Source: Pseudonocardia oceani (GTDB lineage Bacteria > Actinomycetota > Actinomycetes > Mycobacteriales > Pseudonocardiaceae). Taken from it: DNA of 64,000 nucleotides. The DNA lies in NCBI RefSeq assembly GCF_019263585.2, contig NZ_JADQDF010000001.1, forward strand, positions 4,784,501-4,848,500. The letters are read 5' to 3'. Of this stretch, positions 52,395 to 61,494 are shown piece after piece. Both the position numbers and the translations under genes were made by a program. The first letter of the stretch is position 1. Each line of letters opens with the position of its first letter. The notes beneath the pieces were generated by a model that worked only from the letters and a program-made list of their open reading frames with translations, had not been told where the DNA came from and ran no database searches.

Positions 52395-53149
52395 CCGGCG
52401 GCTTCGACGTAGGCGGCGAACACCTCATCGAGCAGCGCCTGGTCGACGACGGGGGCGAGCGTCCCTCGTCCGATCTCGGTCCCACCGGCCGCGCCCACAG
52501 CACTGATGCTGCCCGGGGCGTGCTTCTCGAACACCGACCGCCACCACTGCAGCGCCGGTCGGCCGTCGGCGCGCACGTACAGCGACACCAACCCGCCCTG
52601 GCCCGGCCGCAGACGGGGCAGGAGCACGGCGTCGCCGTTCTTGCCGAAGAAGGTCCGGATGTCCGCGAGCCGCGCGTCCGACAACCGCACCGCCCAGGCG
52701 GCGAACAGGTCGAGGACGGGGCGGTGCCGGGCCGGCGCGGTGGCGATCCGCTCCAGGAACAGTTCGTGCCCGTCGACCAGCTCCCCGCTCCGCGTGGCGG
52801 GAGCCGGCGTCCCGCCCGGCTCGATCGCCTCCCGCACGATCCGTTCCGGCTCCACCCGCTGCGGCACGACGAACCGCCCCCCGCCCAGCTCGTAGGACGC
52901 GACCGTGATCAGGTCGATCACCAGGCCGTGCGTGACGGCCTCCAGGTACCCGACCAGCCGGATCAGGTCCTGCGGCGCCCGGTCCAACACCAGCACGATC
53001 CGCATGGCGCCGTCCGCCAGTGCGGAGTCGAGGGTCGTGTGGAACGCGGTCGCGTCCGGGACCCCGGCCTGCGCCGCCTCCCGCACCACATCGTGCAAGC
53101 TGCGCCCGGCGAGCTGCACGGCGAGCACGACCGCGGACAGGAGCGCCAC
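52391..53149 (-). CDS. Unknown protein, divergent from the DUF1998 helicase
   Basis: 252 residues from a GTG at 53149. Nothing is recognised with confidence. N-terminal LLSAVVLAVQLAGRSLHDVV is hydrophobic/helical; AMRIVLVLDRAPQDLIRLVG and VIDLITVASYELGGGRFVVP look like beta strands of an alpha/beta fold, similar to parts of predicted PD-(D/E)XK nucleases, but no clear catalytic set is visible. The C-terminal half has a typical globular composition (DARLADIRTFFGKNGDAVLL). The frame is open to a TAG ~50 bases upstream, so a longer N-terminus is limited; the protein may be shorter than its relatives. It is coupled to the frameshifted HEPN-like gene by GTGA and is 73 bases from the divergent 2,030-residue helicase. 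Confidence 0.65.
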   Translation of the reverse strand: MALLSAVVLAVQLAGRSLHDVVREAAQAGVPDATAFHTTLDSALADGAMRIVLVLDRAPQDLIRLVGYLEAVTHGLVIDLITVASYELGGGRFVVPQRVEPERIVREAIEPGGTPAPATRSGELVDGHELFLERIATAPARHRPVLDLFAAWAVRLSDARLADIRTFFGKNGDAVLLPRLRPGQGGLVSLYVRADGRPALQWWRSVFEKHAPGSISAVGAAGGTEIGRGTLAPVVDQALLDEVFAAYVEAAG

Positions 53150-53222
53150 GACCGGGTGTCCCGAGGACTGGTGTGGGGCCGACCCACTACGGTGAGTCGC
53201 CTACCCGGGGGAGGGTCTGCCT

Positions 53223-56200
53223 GTGCTGCCGTCACTGGTCGCGGAGGACCTCCGCGCGTCGCTGACCAGCTTCCTCGGCACCACCTTCGCCCTGGGCGAC
53301 GACGACGTGCGCGCCGAGCTGGAGCGCTTCGTCGCCGACCCGGAGAACGGCGTGTTCCGCGGCCCCTACGTCCGGCTGCGGCTGCCGTTCCGCCCCGCCG
53401 ACGAGTCGTGGCGCGGGTATCTCGACTGGTCACCCGCCGGCTTCCGACCGCATCGCCACCAGGCGCAGGCGTGGATGCGGCTGGCGTCGCGCGACCGGCA
53501 ACCGCTGCCGACACTCGTCACGACCGGCACCGGGTCGGGCAAGACCGAGAGCTTCCTCGTGCCGCTGCTCGACCACTGCCGCCGCAACCGCGGGCAGCGC
53601 GGGATCAAGGCGATCGTGCTCTACCCGATGAATGCGCTGGCCAACGACCAGGCACGGCGCATCGCGGGGATGGTGCACCGGGAGCTGTCGGGCGTCCGGG
53701 TCGGCCTCTACACCGGCGACTCCACCGGTGGCGAGCAGATGACCGACACCGCAGTGATCGGCGACCGGTACGCCATGCGGGCCGATCCCCCGGACATCCT
53801 GCTCACCAACTACAAGATGCTCGACATGCTGCTGCTGCGCAGCGAGGACGTGCCGCTGTTCGCCGGCGCGGAGGAGTCGCTGCGCTACCTCGTGCTCGAC
53901 GAGTTCCACACCTACGACGGCGCGCAGGGCACCGATGTGGCGATGCTGCTGCGGCGGCTCGGCGCGGCGCTCGGGGTCACCACCGACGACCGGCCGCTCG
54001 GGGCGATCACCCCCGTGGCGACCTCGGCCACGCTCGGCGGGGGAGCCGACGGTGCGCCCGCACTGCGACGGTTCGCCGAGACGGTGTTCGGTCTCCCGTT
54101 CGACGAGGACGCTCTGGTGGGGGAGGACCGGCTCACCGTCGACGAATGGGTCGGGACGGACACGTACGGGCCGGTCCCGCTGCTCGACGAGGTCACCTCC
54201 GCCCTGCGGGAGTGTTCGTCGCACGCCGAGCAGCTCGCCGTGGGGCGCCGGCTGTTCCTCGGGGCACCCGCGGCGAACCCACAACGCGCGGGTGAGCTGC
54301 TGCGGGCCCACCCGCTCACCCGCACCCTGCTCGGGCTCACCGCCACGCCCCGTCCGCTCGGTGAGCTGGCGGCCGACCTCGAACCCAGCTGGGGAGCCAC
54401 CTCCGGGCCGCGGGCGGAGGCGGGGCGGCACGCCGTGGCACTGTTCCTCGCCCTGCTCTCCCAGGCGCGCGACGGGGACCGGCCACTGCTCGGCGTCGAC
54501 GTGCAGCTGTGGATCCGGGAGGTCAGCAGGCTGCTGCGGCGACTCGGCGGGGTGCCGCAGTTCCGCTGGCACGAGGGGGCCGAGCCGGAGGACGGGACCA
54601 GGCACCTGCCGTCGGTGTTCTGCCGGCACTGCGGCCGTTCGGGCTGGGGCGTCGTGGTCACCGCCGGCGGTGGCCACGACACGGGAGCCGTCGCGGTGTG
54701 GGGCAAGTCGGTGGTCGACCCCGGCTCCTCGCGGGCGTGGATCTACGCGCCGGGCGAGGCGGGGGAGGGCTCCACCGATGTGGTGTGGGTCGACCCGGAC
54801 AGCGCGGACGTGGTGCCCACCCCGACCAGCCGGCACGGCAGCGAGGTGCCGGTTCTCGTCACCCCGGACGCCCAGGCGGCCCGCGACGGCCAGTGCCCGT
54901 CCTGCGGCCGCCCCGACGGCATCCGCTTCCTGGGCTCGCGCGTGGCGACCCTCGCATCGGCCACGCTGGGCCAGTTGTTCGGCAGCCCGGATATCGCCGC
55001 AGGCGAGAAGAAGACGCTGGTGTTCACCGACAGCGTGCAGGACGCGTCGCACCGGGCCGCATTCGTCGAGAGCCGGGCCTACGCGCTGAACCTGCGCGCA
55101 CTGCTGCACCGGGCGATCGGGCACCGCGGCTGCTCGCTCGACACGCTCGGCGCAGCGGTCACCGCGGGGGCCCGTACTCCTGCCGAGCGCTACGCGGTAC
55201 TGCCGCCGGACCTGCGCGAGCACGAGGTGTTCCGGGCGTTCTGGGCCGACGACGGGAAGCACGAGCGCTACATCACCGACTTCGTGGCCCGACGGATGGC
55301 CTTCTCCGCAACGCTCGAGTTCGGGCTGTCCTCGCGCACCGGACGCACGAGCGAGCTGACCGGCGCGGTCACCGCGCACGTGCACGTCGAGGACCTGGCC
55401 GCCGTCGTCGACGCGGCGCTGACCGCCGTGGCTCGCCACGATCTGCAGCCGACGCTCGACGGGGCCGGGCCGCAGCGGACCGTCGCTTGGGCCCGTGGTG
55501 TCCTCGAACGCGTCCGCGTCCAGGGCGGCATCGCGCACGAGTGGCTCACCCGGTTCGCGGAGACGGACGACCGGCACAGGATCTGGGGCGGTCGCCCGCG
55601 TCGCGAGGGCATGCCGGCGTTCCCGGCGCCACGACCGGGGCAGACCGGGCGGCCCGCGCCGCGCTTCCCCACCGCGGCCCGGCACACCGAGAACCTGGAC
55701 CTCGTCGTCGGGTCGCGGAGCTGGTACTCGACCTGGACGGCTCGCGCACTCGGCGTCCCGGCGGCCGATGCCTCGCGCTACGTGCTCGCCCTCTTCGACG
55801 CGCTGGTCGCCGACGGTGCACTGGTCCGGCTGTCCGGGGCCCGCGATCCCGTCTGGCAGATCCCGGCCGGCCGGGTTCTGCTCGCCCGCACCTCCGGTGC
55901 ACCACCGACGTTGCGCTGCACGGTGTGCGCGACCCGGTTCCCCGGCCCGGAGCTCGTGCTCGACGAGCTCGACGGCGGACCGTGCCAGCGCGACCGCTGC
56001 CCGGGGGTGTACGGCATCGAGCGGTCCGGTCACGACTACTACCGGGAGCTGTACCGCGGCGGTGAGGTCCGCCGCATCGTCGCCCGCGAGCACACCTCGT
56101 TGTTGCCTGCGGCGGAACGGGTCGCGCTCGAGGAGACCTTCAAGTCCGCGAAGGGGGCCGACGCCCCCAACGTGCTGACCTGTACGCCCACCCTGGAGCT

Positions 56201-59200
56201 CGGCATCGACATCGGCGACCTGTCGACGGTGGCGCTCACCTCGTTGCCGCGGTCGACGGCGTCCTACCTGCAGCGCGTCGGACGGGCGGGCCGCCTCACG
56301 GGCAACGCGCTGGTGGTGTCGCTGCTGCCGGCCCGCCCGCTGGAGCTGCAGCGGCTGACCGACCCGCTCACGATGATCGCCGGTGATGTGGTGCCGCCGG
56401 CCTGCTACCTCGACGCCACCGAGATCCTGCGCCGCCAGTACCTCGCGTCGTTGTTCGACAGGCACGCCCGCTCGCCGCATCCGGGCCGGACCCGGCTGGC
56501 CAAGGACGTGTTCGCCGGTGGTTTGACGTCCACGTCGTGGCTCGGGCGGATCGTCGCCGACGCGCGGGCGAACGCCGAGCCCTATGTTGAGAGCTTCCTG
56601 CGCGGTTTCGGTGATGCCGTCACGAAGGACACCGCCGCCGAGCTGGGTGTGTGGGCCGGTGTCGGCGCCGAGGGGGTCCCCGGGTTCGAACGTGACGTCG
56701 AAGCGGCCGTCACCGCGTGGGTGGCCGAGGGTGCCGAGCTCGACGACCGGCGCAAGGCGGTCGACGCCGAGATCGCGCGCATGCGGGCCCTGCCCTCGCT
56801 CGACGAGGCGGGTGAGCGCGATCTGCGCCGCCTGTTCGGTGAGCTCGGCGCCGTGCGGAGCACACGGGCCCAGCGCGATCGCACCTACTGGATCTCCGCG
56901 CTGGAGGCGGCCGGTCTGCTGCCCAACTACGCGCTGCTCGACGACACCACCCGTCTCGACGTCGGCTTGTGGTGGACCGACGAGGAGTCCGGGGCGCACG
57001 AGTCCAGCGACGAGCAGTACGTCCGCGGCAGCCGCACCGCGTTGTCCGAACTCGCACCCGGTGCCACGTTCTACGTGCGGGGGACGTCGGTCGAGATCGA
57101 CGGGATCGACCTGGGCACCAGCCGCAACCCGGCCACCGTCGTGCGTCGCTTCTGCCCCGCCTGCGGCTGGTCCGGTCCCGGCGGATCGGCGTCCGGGTGC
57201 CCCCGGTGCGGAGCGCTCGGCGCGGCCGACGCGGGTCAGGTGCTGACCACCCTGCCCTTCCGTCGGGCGTCGGCGTACGCATCGCGTGAGCTGGCCATGC
57301 GCGACGACGACACGGAGGACCGACGGCGCACCCGCTTCACGGTCGTCACCACCGTGGATGCCGACCCCGACGACATCACCGCGGCCTGGGAGCTGGCCGA
57401 CTACCCCTTCGGCGCGGAGGTCCTCCGCTCCGCGGACATCGGTTGGATCAACGTCGGCCCCTCCGATCGCGGTGGCCCGACCCGGACGATCGGCGGCCAG
57501 GAGGTCGCCGCGCCGCTGTTCGACGCCTGCACCCACTGCGGGGTGGTGCCCGCGGCCCAACGCGGGGTGCGCGACCGCTCGGACGCCCGGCACCGCGGCT
57601 GGTGCCGTCAGCGCCGCGAGCCGTCCAAGACGGGGTGGGCCTCCGTGGCGCTCACCCACCGGCTGCGCACGCAGGCCGTACGGCTGCTCGTCCCGCCGAT
57701 CGTCGTGGCCGACCGCACGGTCCGCACCTCGTTGCGCGCCGCACTGCTGCTCGGTCTGCGTGAAGTCCTGGGCGGGGACCCCGACCACCTCGACGTCGTG
57801 GAAGCCGCCGACCCGGTACCCGGCAGCAGCGAGCGGTGGGTGATGGTGCTGCACGACCTGGTGCCCGGCGGCACCGGATACCTCGGCCGGTTCAGCGACC
57901 CCGACCGGGTGCGTGACCTGCTGGCCGCCGCGCTCCGGGTGCTGCAGGCCTGCCCGTGCCGCTCGGAAGCCGTCACCGCGTGCCACCGGTGCCTGCTGCC
58001 CCACGTCGCACCGCACCTGGCGCCGGAGGCGCGACGCGACGCGGCCGTGGACCTGCTGGAGAAGATCCTCGGTCAGTGGGAACCGCGGCCGATCGACACC
58101 ATCCGCCGCATCGTCGTCGGCTCCCACGACACGCCCATCGAGAAGCGCTTCCGTGCGTTGCTGCTGCGCTGGGCCAGAACCCGCGGTGCGGCCGTCACCA
58201 CCCAGGCCACCACCCACGGCGACCGGGCCACGGTGCAGTTCCCCCAGGCCCACGGCAGCGCCGTGTGGCAGCTCGCACCACAGGTCCGGCTCGGCGAGGT
58301 GCAGCCCGATTTCCTGCTGACCAGCGCCGACACCGAGGTACCGCGGATCGCCGTGTTCTGCGACAGCGTCCGCTGGCACAGCAGCCCGCAGACCAACCGC
58401 CTCGCCGACGACGCGACCAAGCGCGCAGGCCTGCGCGACCAGGACCTCCTCGTGTGGGCGGTCACGCACGACGACCTCGACGCGTTCGCGGCCGTCCTCG
58501 ACGGGGCCCCGCCGGCCCCGCCGGCGTGGTGCGACGAGGCGCTCCGGGCCACCTACGGGCAGGCGGCCCGGAGCCGGGCCGCGCCGGGGAGCGTGGCGCC
58601 CGAGTCGCTGCTCGTCGACCCGATCTCGATGCTCACCGCGTTCGTGCTGCGGCCGGAACGCGCGGCGTGGGAGAGCCCGGCGCACGCCCTGGCACTGACC
58701 CTCGCCCGTGGGGGCCGGCGTCGGAAGGTGGACGACGTCGGGCGGCTCCTCCGGTCCGAGCTCACGGGTGAGCCCGCTCCCGGCCCGGGGGACCGGACCG
58801 TTGCCGTCCGGCGGAGCACGCGCGGCGCCGTCGTGGGGGTCGACCTGCGGTCGCTGGACGACGCCCGCGTCTGGCTCGGGATCGACGACCGGGACGAGCG
58901 CGTCGGCACTTCGGGTCAGGTGGAGGCCTGGAAGGACTGGCTCGCGCTGAGCGACGCACTGCAGTTCGTGGCCCCGGGCCGGTTCCACGCCCACACCGCG
59001 GGCACCACGCCGCAGGGGGGCTCTGGTCTCGCCGTCCTGCCGTTCTCCTGGCAGCAGGTCGTCGACGTCTCCGAGGAGGTGATCGCTGCGCTGGTTCGTA
59101 CGTTGGCCGGCGTGGGAGTGCCGCTGCCCGAGGCGGGGTTCGAGGTCGACGACGGTGAGTACCAGATCGACCTGGCCTGGCCGGATGCCCGGATCGCCGT

Positions 59201-59315
59201 GGTCGCCGGACCGGACGGCACCCGCGACGCCTGGCTGGATGACCATGGCTGGACCATCGTCCCCCCCGATGCCGCGGCGGTACGCGCGGTCCTCACCTCG
59301 GCTGGAGGCCGCTGA
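53223..59315 (+). CDS. Giant DEAD/DUF1998 helicase with possible nuclease tail (DruE/DrmA-B/MrfA-like)
   Basis: 2,030 residues from a GTG behind GGGGGAGGG. DEAD helicase core: Walker A TTGTGSGKTESFLVPLLDHC (~residues 99-118), LVLDEFHTYDGAQGTDVAML (~222), a zinc-type cluster near 460 (FCRHCGRSGWG ... CPSCGRPDG), then the second RecA domain with TCTPTLELGIDIGDLSTVAL (~985) and YLQRVGRAGRL (~1015). Further Cys pairs CPACGWSGPG/CPRCG (~1311-1330) and CTHCG (~1436) lead to the DUF1998 signature CPCRSEAVTACHRCLLPHVA (~1577). Residues ~1635-1735 (LLRWARTRGAAV, VQPDFLL, IAVFCDSVRWHSSP, DDATKRAGLRDQDLLVWAVT) resemble a Vsr/DUF559-type PD-(D/E)XK fold. The length and DUF1998 suit Druantia DruE or a DrmA+DrmB fusion; MrfA-type repair helicases are shorter. 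Confidence 0.9.
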   Translation: MLPSLVAEDLRASLTSFLGTTFALGDDDVRAELERFVADPENGVFRGPYVRLRLPFRPADESWRGYLDWSPAGFRPHRHQAQAWMRLASRDRQPLPTLVTTGTGSGKTESFLVPLLDHCRRNRGQRGIKAIVLYPMNALANDQARRIAGMVHRELSGVRVGLYTGDSTGGEQMTDTAVIGDRYAMRADPPDILLTNYKMLDMLLLRSEDVPLFAGAEESLRYLVLDEFHTYDGAQGTDVAMLLRRLGAALGVTTDDRPLGAITPVATSATLGGGADGAPALRRFAETVFGLPFDEDALVGEDRLTVDEWVGTDTYGPVPLLDEVTSALRECSSHAEQLAVGRRLFLGAPAANPQRAGELLRAHPLTRTLLGLTATPRPLGELAADLEPSWGATSGPRAEAGRHAVALFLALLSQARDGDRPLLGVDVQLWIREVSRLLRRLGGVPQFRWHEGAEPEDGTRHLPSVFCRHCGRSGWGVVVTAGGGHDTGAVAVWGKSVVDPGSSRAWIYAPGEAGEGSTDVVWVDPDSADVVPTPTSRHGSEVPVLVTPDAQAARDGQCPSCGRPDGIRFLGSRVATLASATLGQLFGSPDIAAGEKKTLVFTDSVQDASHRAAFVESRAYALNLRALLHRAIGHRGCSLDTLGAAVTAGARTPAERYAVLPPDLREHEVFRAFWADDGKHERYITDFVARRMAFSATLEFGLSSRTGRTSELTGAVTAHVHVEDLAAVVDAALTAVARHDLQPTLDGAGPQRTVAWARGVLERVRVQGGIAHEWLTRFAETDDRHRIWGGRPRREGMPAFPAPRPGQTGRPAPRFPTAARHTENLDLVVGSRSWYSTWTARALGVPAADASRYVLALFDALVADGALVRLSGARDPVWQIPAGRVLLARTSGAPPTLRCTVCATRFPGPELVLDELDGGPCQRDRCPGVYGIERSGHDYYRELYRGGEVRRIVAREHTSLLPAAERVALEETFKSAKGADAPNVLTCTPTLELGIDIGDLSTVALTSLPRSTASYLQRVGRAGRLTGNALVVSLLPARPLELQRLTDPLTMIAGDVVPPACYLDATEILRRQYLASLFDRHARSPHPGRTRLAKDVFAGGLTSTSWLGRIVADARANAEPYVESFLRGFGDAVTKDTAAELGVWAGVGAEGVPGFERDVEAAVTAWVAEGAELDDRRKAVDAEIARMRALPSLDEAGERDLRRLFGELGAVRSTRAQRDRTYWISALEAAGLLPNYALLDDTTRLDVGLWWTDEESGAHESSDEQYVRGSRTALSELAPGATFYVRGTSVEIDGIDLGTSRNPATVVRRFCPACGWSGPGGSASGCPRCGALGAADAGQVLTTLPFRRASAYASRELAMRDDDTEDRRRTRFTVVTTVDADPDDITAAWELADYPFGAEVLRSADIGWINVGPSDRGGPTRTIGGQEVAAPLFDACTHCGVVPAAQRGVRDRSDARHRGWCRQRREPSKTGWASVALTHRLRTQAVRLLVPPIVVADRTVRTSLRAALLLGLREVLGGDPDHLDVVEAADPVPGSSERWVMVLHDLVPGGTGYLGRFSDPDRVRDLLAAALRVLQACPCRSEAVTACHRCLLPHVAPHLAPEARRDAAVDLLEKILGQWEPRPIDTIRRIVVGSHDTPIEKRFRALLLRWARTRGAAVTTQATTHGDRATVQFPQAHGSAVWQLAPQVRLGEVQPDFLLTSADTEVPRIAVFCDSVRWHSSPQTNRLADDATKRAGLRDQDLLVWAVTHDDLDAFAAVLDGAPPAPPAWCDEALRATYGQAARSRAAPGSVAPESLLVDPISMLTAFVLRPERAAWESPAHALALTLARGGRRRKVDDVGRLLRSELTGEPAPGPGDRTVAVRRSTRGAVVGVDLRSLDDARVWLGIDDRDERVGTSGQVEAWKDWLALSDALQFVAPGRFHAHTAGTTPQGGSGLAVLPFSWQQVVDVSEEVIAALVRTLAGVGVPLPEAGFEVDDGEYQIDLAWPDARIAVVAGPDGTRDAWLDDHGWTIVPPDAAAVRAVLTSAGGR

Positions 59316-61426
59316 TGGGCGTCATCATGTCCAAGGAGTTCCACCGCGCCGTCGACGTCGACGGATCGCTCAAAACGCGGGCCTGGGACTTCCTCACCAA
59401 GCTCAGCCGTGACGCCGACCTCACCGGTCTCGATCTGAAGCTGCCGCGCAATGCCGCCGACCGTCGGGTACGGACTGCGAGGGTCGACCTCAACCACCGT
59501 GCAGTCGTCTTCGCTGTCGGGGACGAGCGCGAGCCGATGTGGCTGCTCGCCGCGATCACACCGCACGACGAGGCCTACGCGTACGCCGAGACCCTCACGC
59601 TGGAGGTGAACCCGGCCAACGGCGCGATGGAGGTGCTGCGGACGGAGGCGGTGCGGCGCACCGTCGAGGAGTTCCGGGCCCGACCGGTCGCCGAGGACCT
59701 TCCGCAGGTGCTCCCCTTCACCGCTGAGGAGCTCGCCGGTCTCGGCATCGACGCGGGTGTGGCCTCCGAGGCGATCCGGTTGACCAGTGAGGAGGACGTG
59801 CTCGATCTCGCTGCCGATCTGCCCGAGTGGCAGCAGCGGGCACTGCTCGAGCTGGCCACCGGCACCTCGATCGAGGAGGTGCGCAGCACCTACGAGCTGG
59901 ACCAGGGGCCCGCGGGGGACGACCCGCTGGCCGCTGTCGACCGGCCCACCAGCAGGATGCAGTTCGTCTACCTCGACAGCGACGACGAACTGCGCCGCAT
60001 GATGGAGGGTGACTTCGCCGCCTGGCGGACGTATCTCCATCCACAGCAGCGAGCGGTGGCGTACCGACCGTCGTACAACGGCCCGTTCCGGCTCGCCGGG
60101 GGCGCCGGTACGGGCAAGACCGTCGTGGCGCTGCATCGCGTGGCTCATCTCGCGCGCCGCGCGGGTGCTCGGGTGCTGCTCTGCACGTTCACCCGCAACC
60201 TGGCCGCGAATCTCGACGTGGACGTTCGCGGGCTCGTCACGACCGAACAGCTGGCCCGGGTGGACGTCCGCGGTGTCGATCAGGTGGTTCGCGCGATCGT
60301 GACGGCCGTCGACGGAGCGCCCGGCCAGCTGCTCGGCGACCGCGAGCAGGAGACCCTGTGGGAGGAGGCGATCCGAGCGGCAGGAGCCCCTGAGCTGACG
60401 CCGGGTTTCCTCGCGGGGGAGTTCCGATCGGTCGTGCTCGCGCTGCCTCGACGGAACAGAGCGGCGTACCTGGCCGTCAAGCGGCCCGGCCGAGGTGTCC
60501 GGCTGAACCGGGTGCAGCGCGCGGCGGTCTGGAACGCCGTCGAATCGTTCGAACGGGCCACATCGATGCAGGGTCGAACCACGTTCGAGCTGCTCGCGGC
60601 CCGGGCCGCCGACATCCTCGCCGATCCTGCGCTCCGTGTCCGTGCGCCTGCCTACGACCACGTCGTCGTCGACGAGGCGCAGGACCTGCACGCCGGCCAC
60701 TGGCGGGTGCTGCGCGGACTGGTTCCCCCCGGCCCCGACGATCTGTTCCTCTGCGAGGACGGCCACCAGCGCATCTACGGTGAGCGCACCGTGCTGTCCC
60801 GGTTCGGCATCGAGACCCGTGGCCGGTCCCGCCGTCTGACGCTGAACTACCGCACATCCCGGCAGAACCTGGCGTTCGCGCTCGGGGTCATCGGTGATGC
60901 CCCGGTGCAGGACCTCGACGGCGAGCAGGAGAGCGTGGCCGGGTACCACTCCACGTTCACCGGGCCCGTCCCCGCTCTGCGAGGTTTCCGGTCTCCGACC
61001 GAGGAGATGGCGTCTCTGGTGGAGACGGTGCGTGAGTGGCTCGCCCGGCCGGTCGAACCAGCGGCCATCGCGGTGCTCTCCCGACGCGAACCCGAACAGG
61101 GACGGGCTCGGCAGGCGCTCCAGGAAGCCGGGATCCCGGTGGAGCTGCTCACTCGCGACGGCCCGGGCAACCCGGGCTCGGTGAAGATCGCGTCGATGCA
61201 CCGCGCGAAGGGCACCGAGTTCTCCTGCGTCGCGATCATCGGAGCGGAGGCGGGCGTGGTGCCGCTGAGCTGGCTGGTCGACGAGCTCCCTGAGCCGGAG
61301 CGACCCGCCGCGCTGGGCAGGGAGCGCTCACTGTTCTACGTCGCGAGCAGCCGAGCCCGTGATGAACTGGTCGTCAGCTGGTCAGGGTCGCGCAGTCCGC
61401 TGCTGCCGGAGCCTCGCTCGACCTGA
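59315..61426 (+). CDS. UvrD/Rep-type SF1 helicase with N-terminal RelE/ParE-like domain
   Basis: 703 residues; the ATG overlaps the giant helicase stop by one base (TGATG) and follows GGAGG. Residues ~5-85 (EFHRAVDVDGSLKTRAWDFL, TARVDLNHRAVVF, HDEAYAYAETLTLEVNP) have the layout of ParE/RelE-like toxin domains found at the front of some helicases. The SF1 helicase core has Walker A GGAGTGKTVVALHRVAHLAR (~262), VVVDEAQDLHAGHWRVLRGL (~450), LTLNYRTSRQN (~509), MHRAKGTEFSCVAIIGAEAG (~628) and FYVASSRARDELVVSWSG (~670). It is translated with the DUF1998 helicase, so the two probably work in one system. 3'-5' unwinding is expected from family. Confidence 0.93.
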   Translation: MGVIMSKEFHRAVDVDGSLKTRAWDFLTKLSRDADLTGLDLKLPRNAADRRVRTARVDLNHRAVVFAVGDEREPMWLLAAITPHDEAYAYAETLTLEVNPANGAMEVLRTEAVRRTVEEFRARPVAEDLPQVLPFTAEELAGLGIDAGVASEAIRLTSEEDVLDLAADLPEWQQRALLELATGTSIEEVRSTYELDQGPAGDDPLAAVDRPTSRMQFVYLDSDDELRRMMEGDFAAWRTYLHPQQRAVAYRPSYNGPFRLAGGAGTGKTVVALHRVAHLARRAGARVLLCTFTRNLAANLDVDVRGLVTTEQLARVDVRGVDQVVRAIVTAVDGAPGQLLGDREQETLWEEAIRAAGAPELTPGFLAGEFRSVVLALPRRNRAAYLAVKRPGRGVRLNRVQRAAVWNAVESFERATSMQGRTTFELLAARAADILADPALRVRAPAYDHVVVDEAQDLHAGHWRVLRGLVPPGPDDLFLCEDGHQRIYGERTVLSRFGIETRGRSRRLTLNYRTSRQNLAFALGVIGDAPVQDLDGEQESVAGYHSTFTGPVPALRGFRSPTEEMASLVETVREWLARPVEPAAIAVLSRREPEQGRARQALQEAGIPVELLTRDGPGNPGSVKIASMHRAKGTEFSCVAIIGAEAGVVPLSWLVDELPEPERPAALGRERSLFYVASSRARDELVVSWSGSRSPLLPEPRST

Positions 61427-61494
61427 TCGACCACTGCTCGGCATCGCAGACATCTCAACCCTGCGGGTCTCAGCGCGGTGGCCGGCCCATCGAG

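Noticed and set aside
53430..59246. 1,938-codon open frame antisense to the giant helicase
   Set aside because: Arg/Gly/Ala/Pro/His/Val-rich translation with no family motifs; the plus strand carries clear helicase and DUF1998 motifs. It is a mirror frame of GC-rich codons.
39623..61426. Dpd (7-deazaguanine DNA) or BREX system
   Set aside because: No DpdA/TGT-like or queuosine-type genes, and no BREX PglZ, BrxC-like ATPase or Lon-like protease are present.
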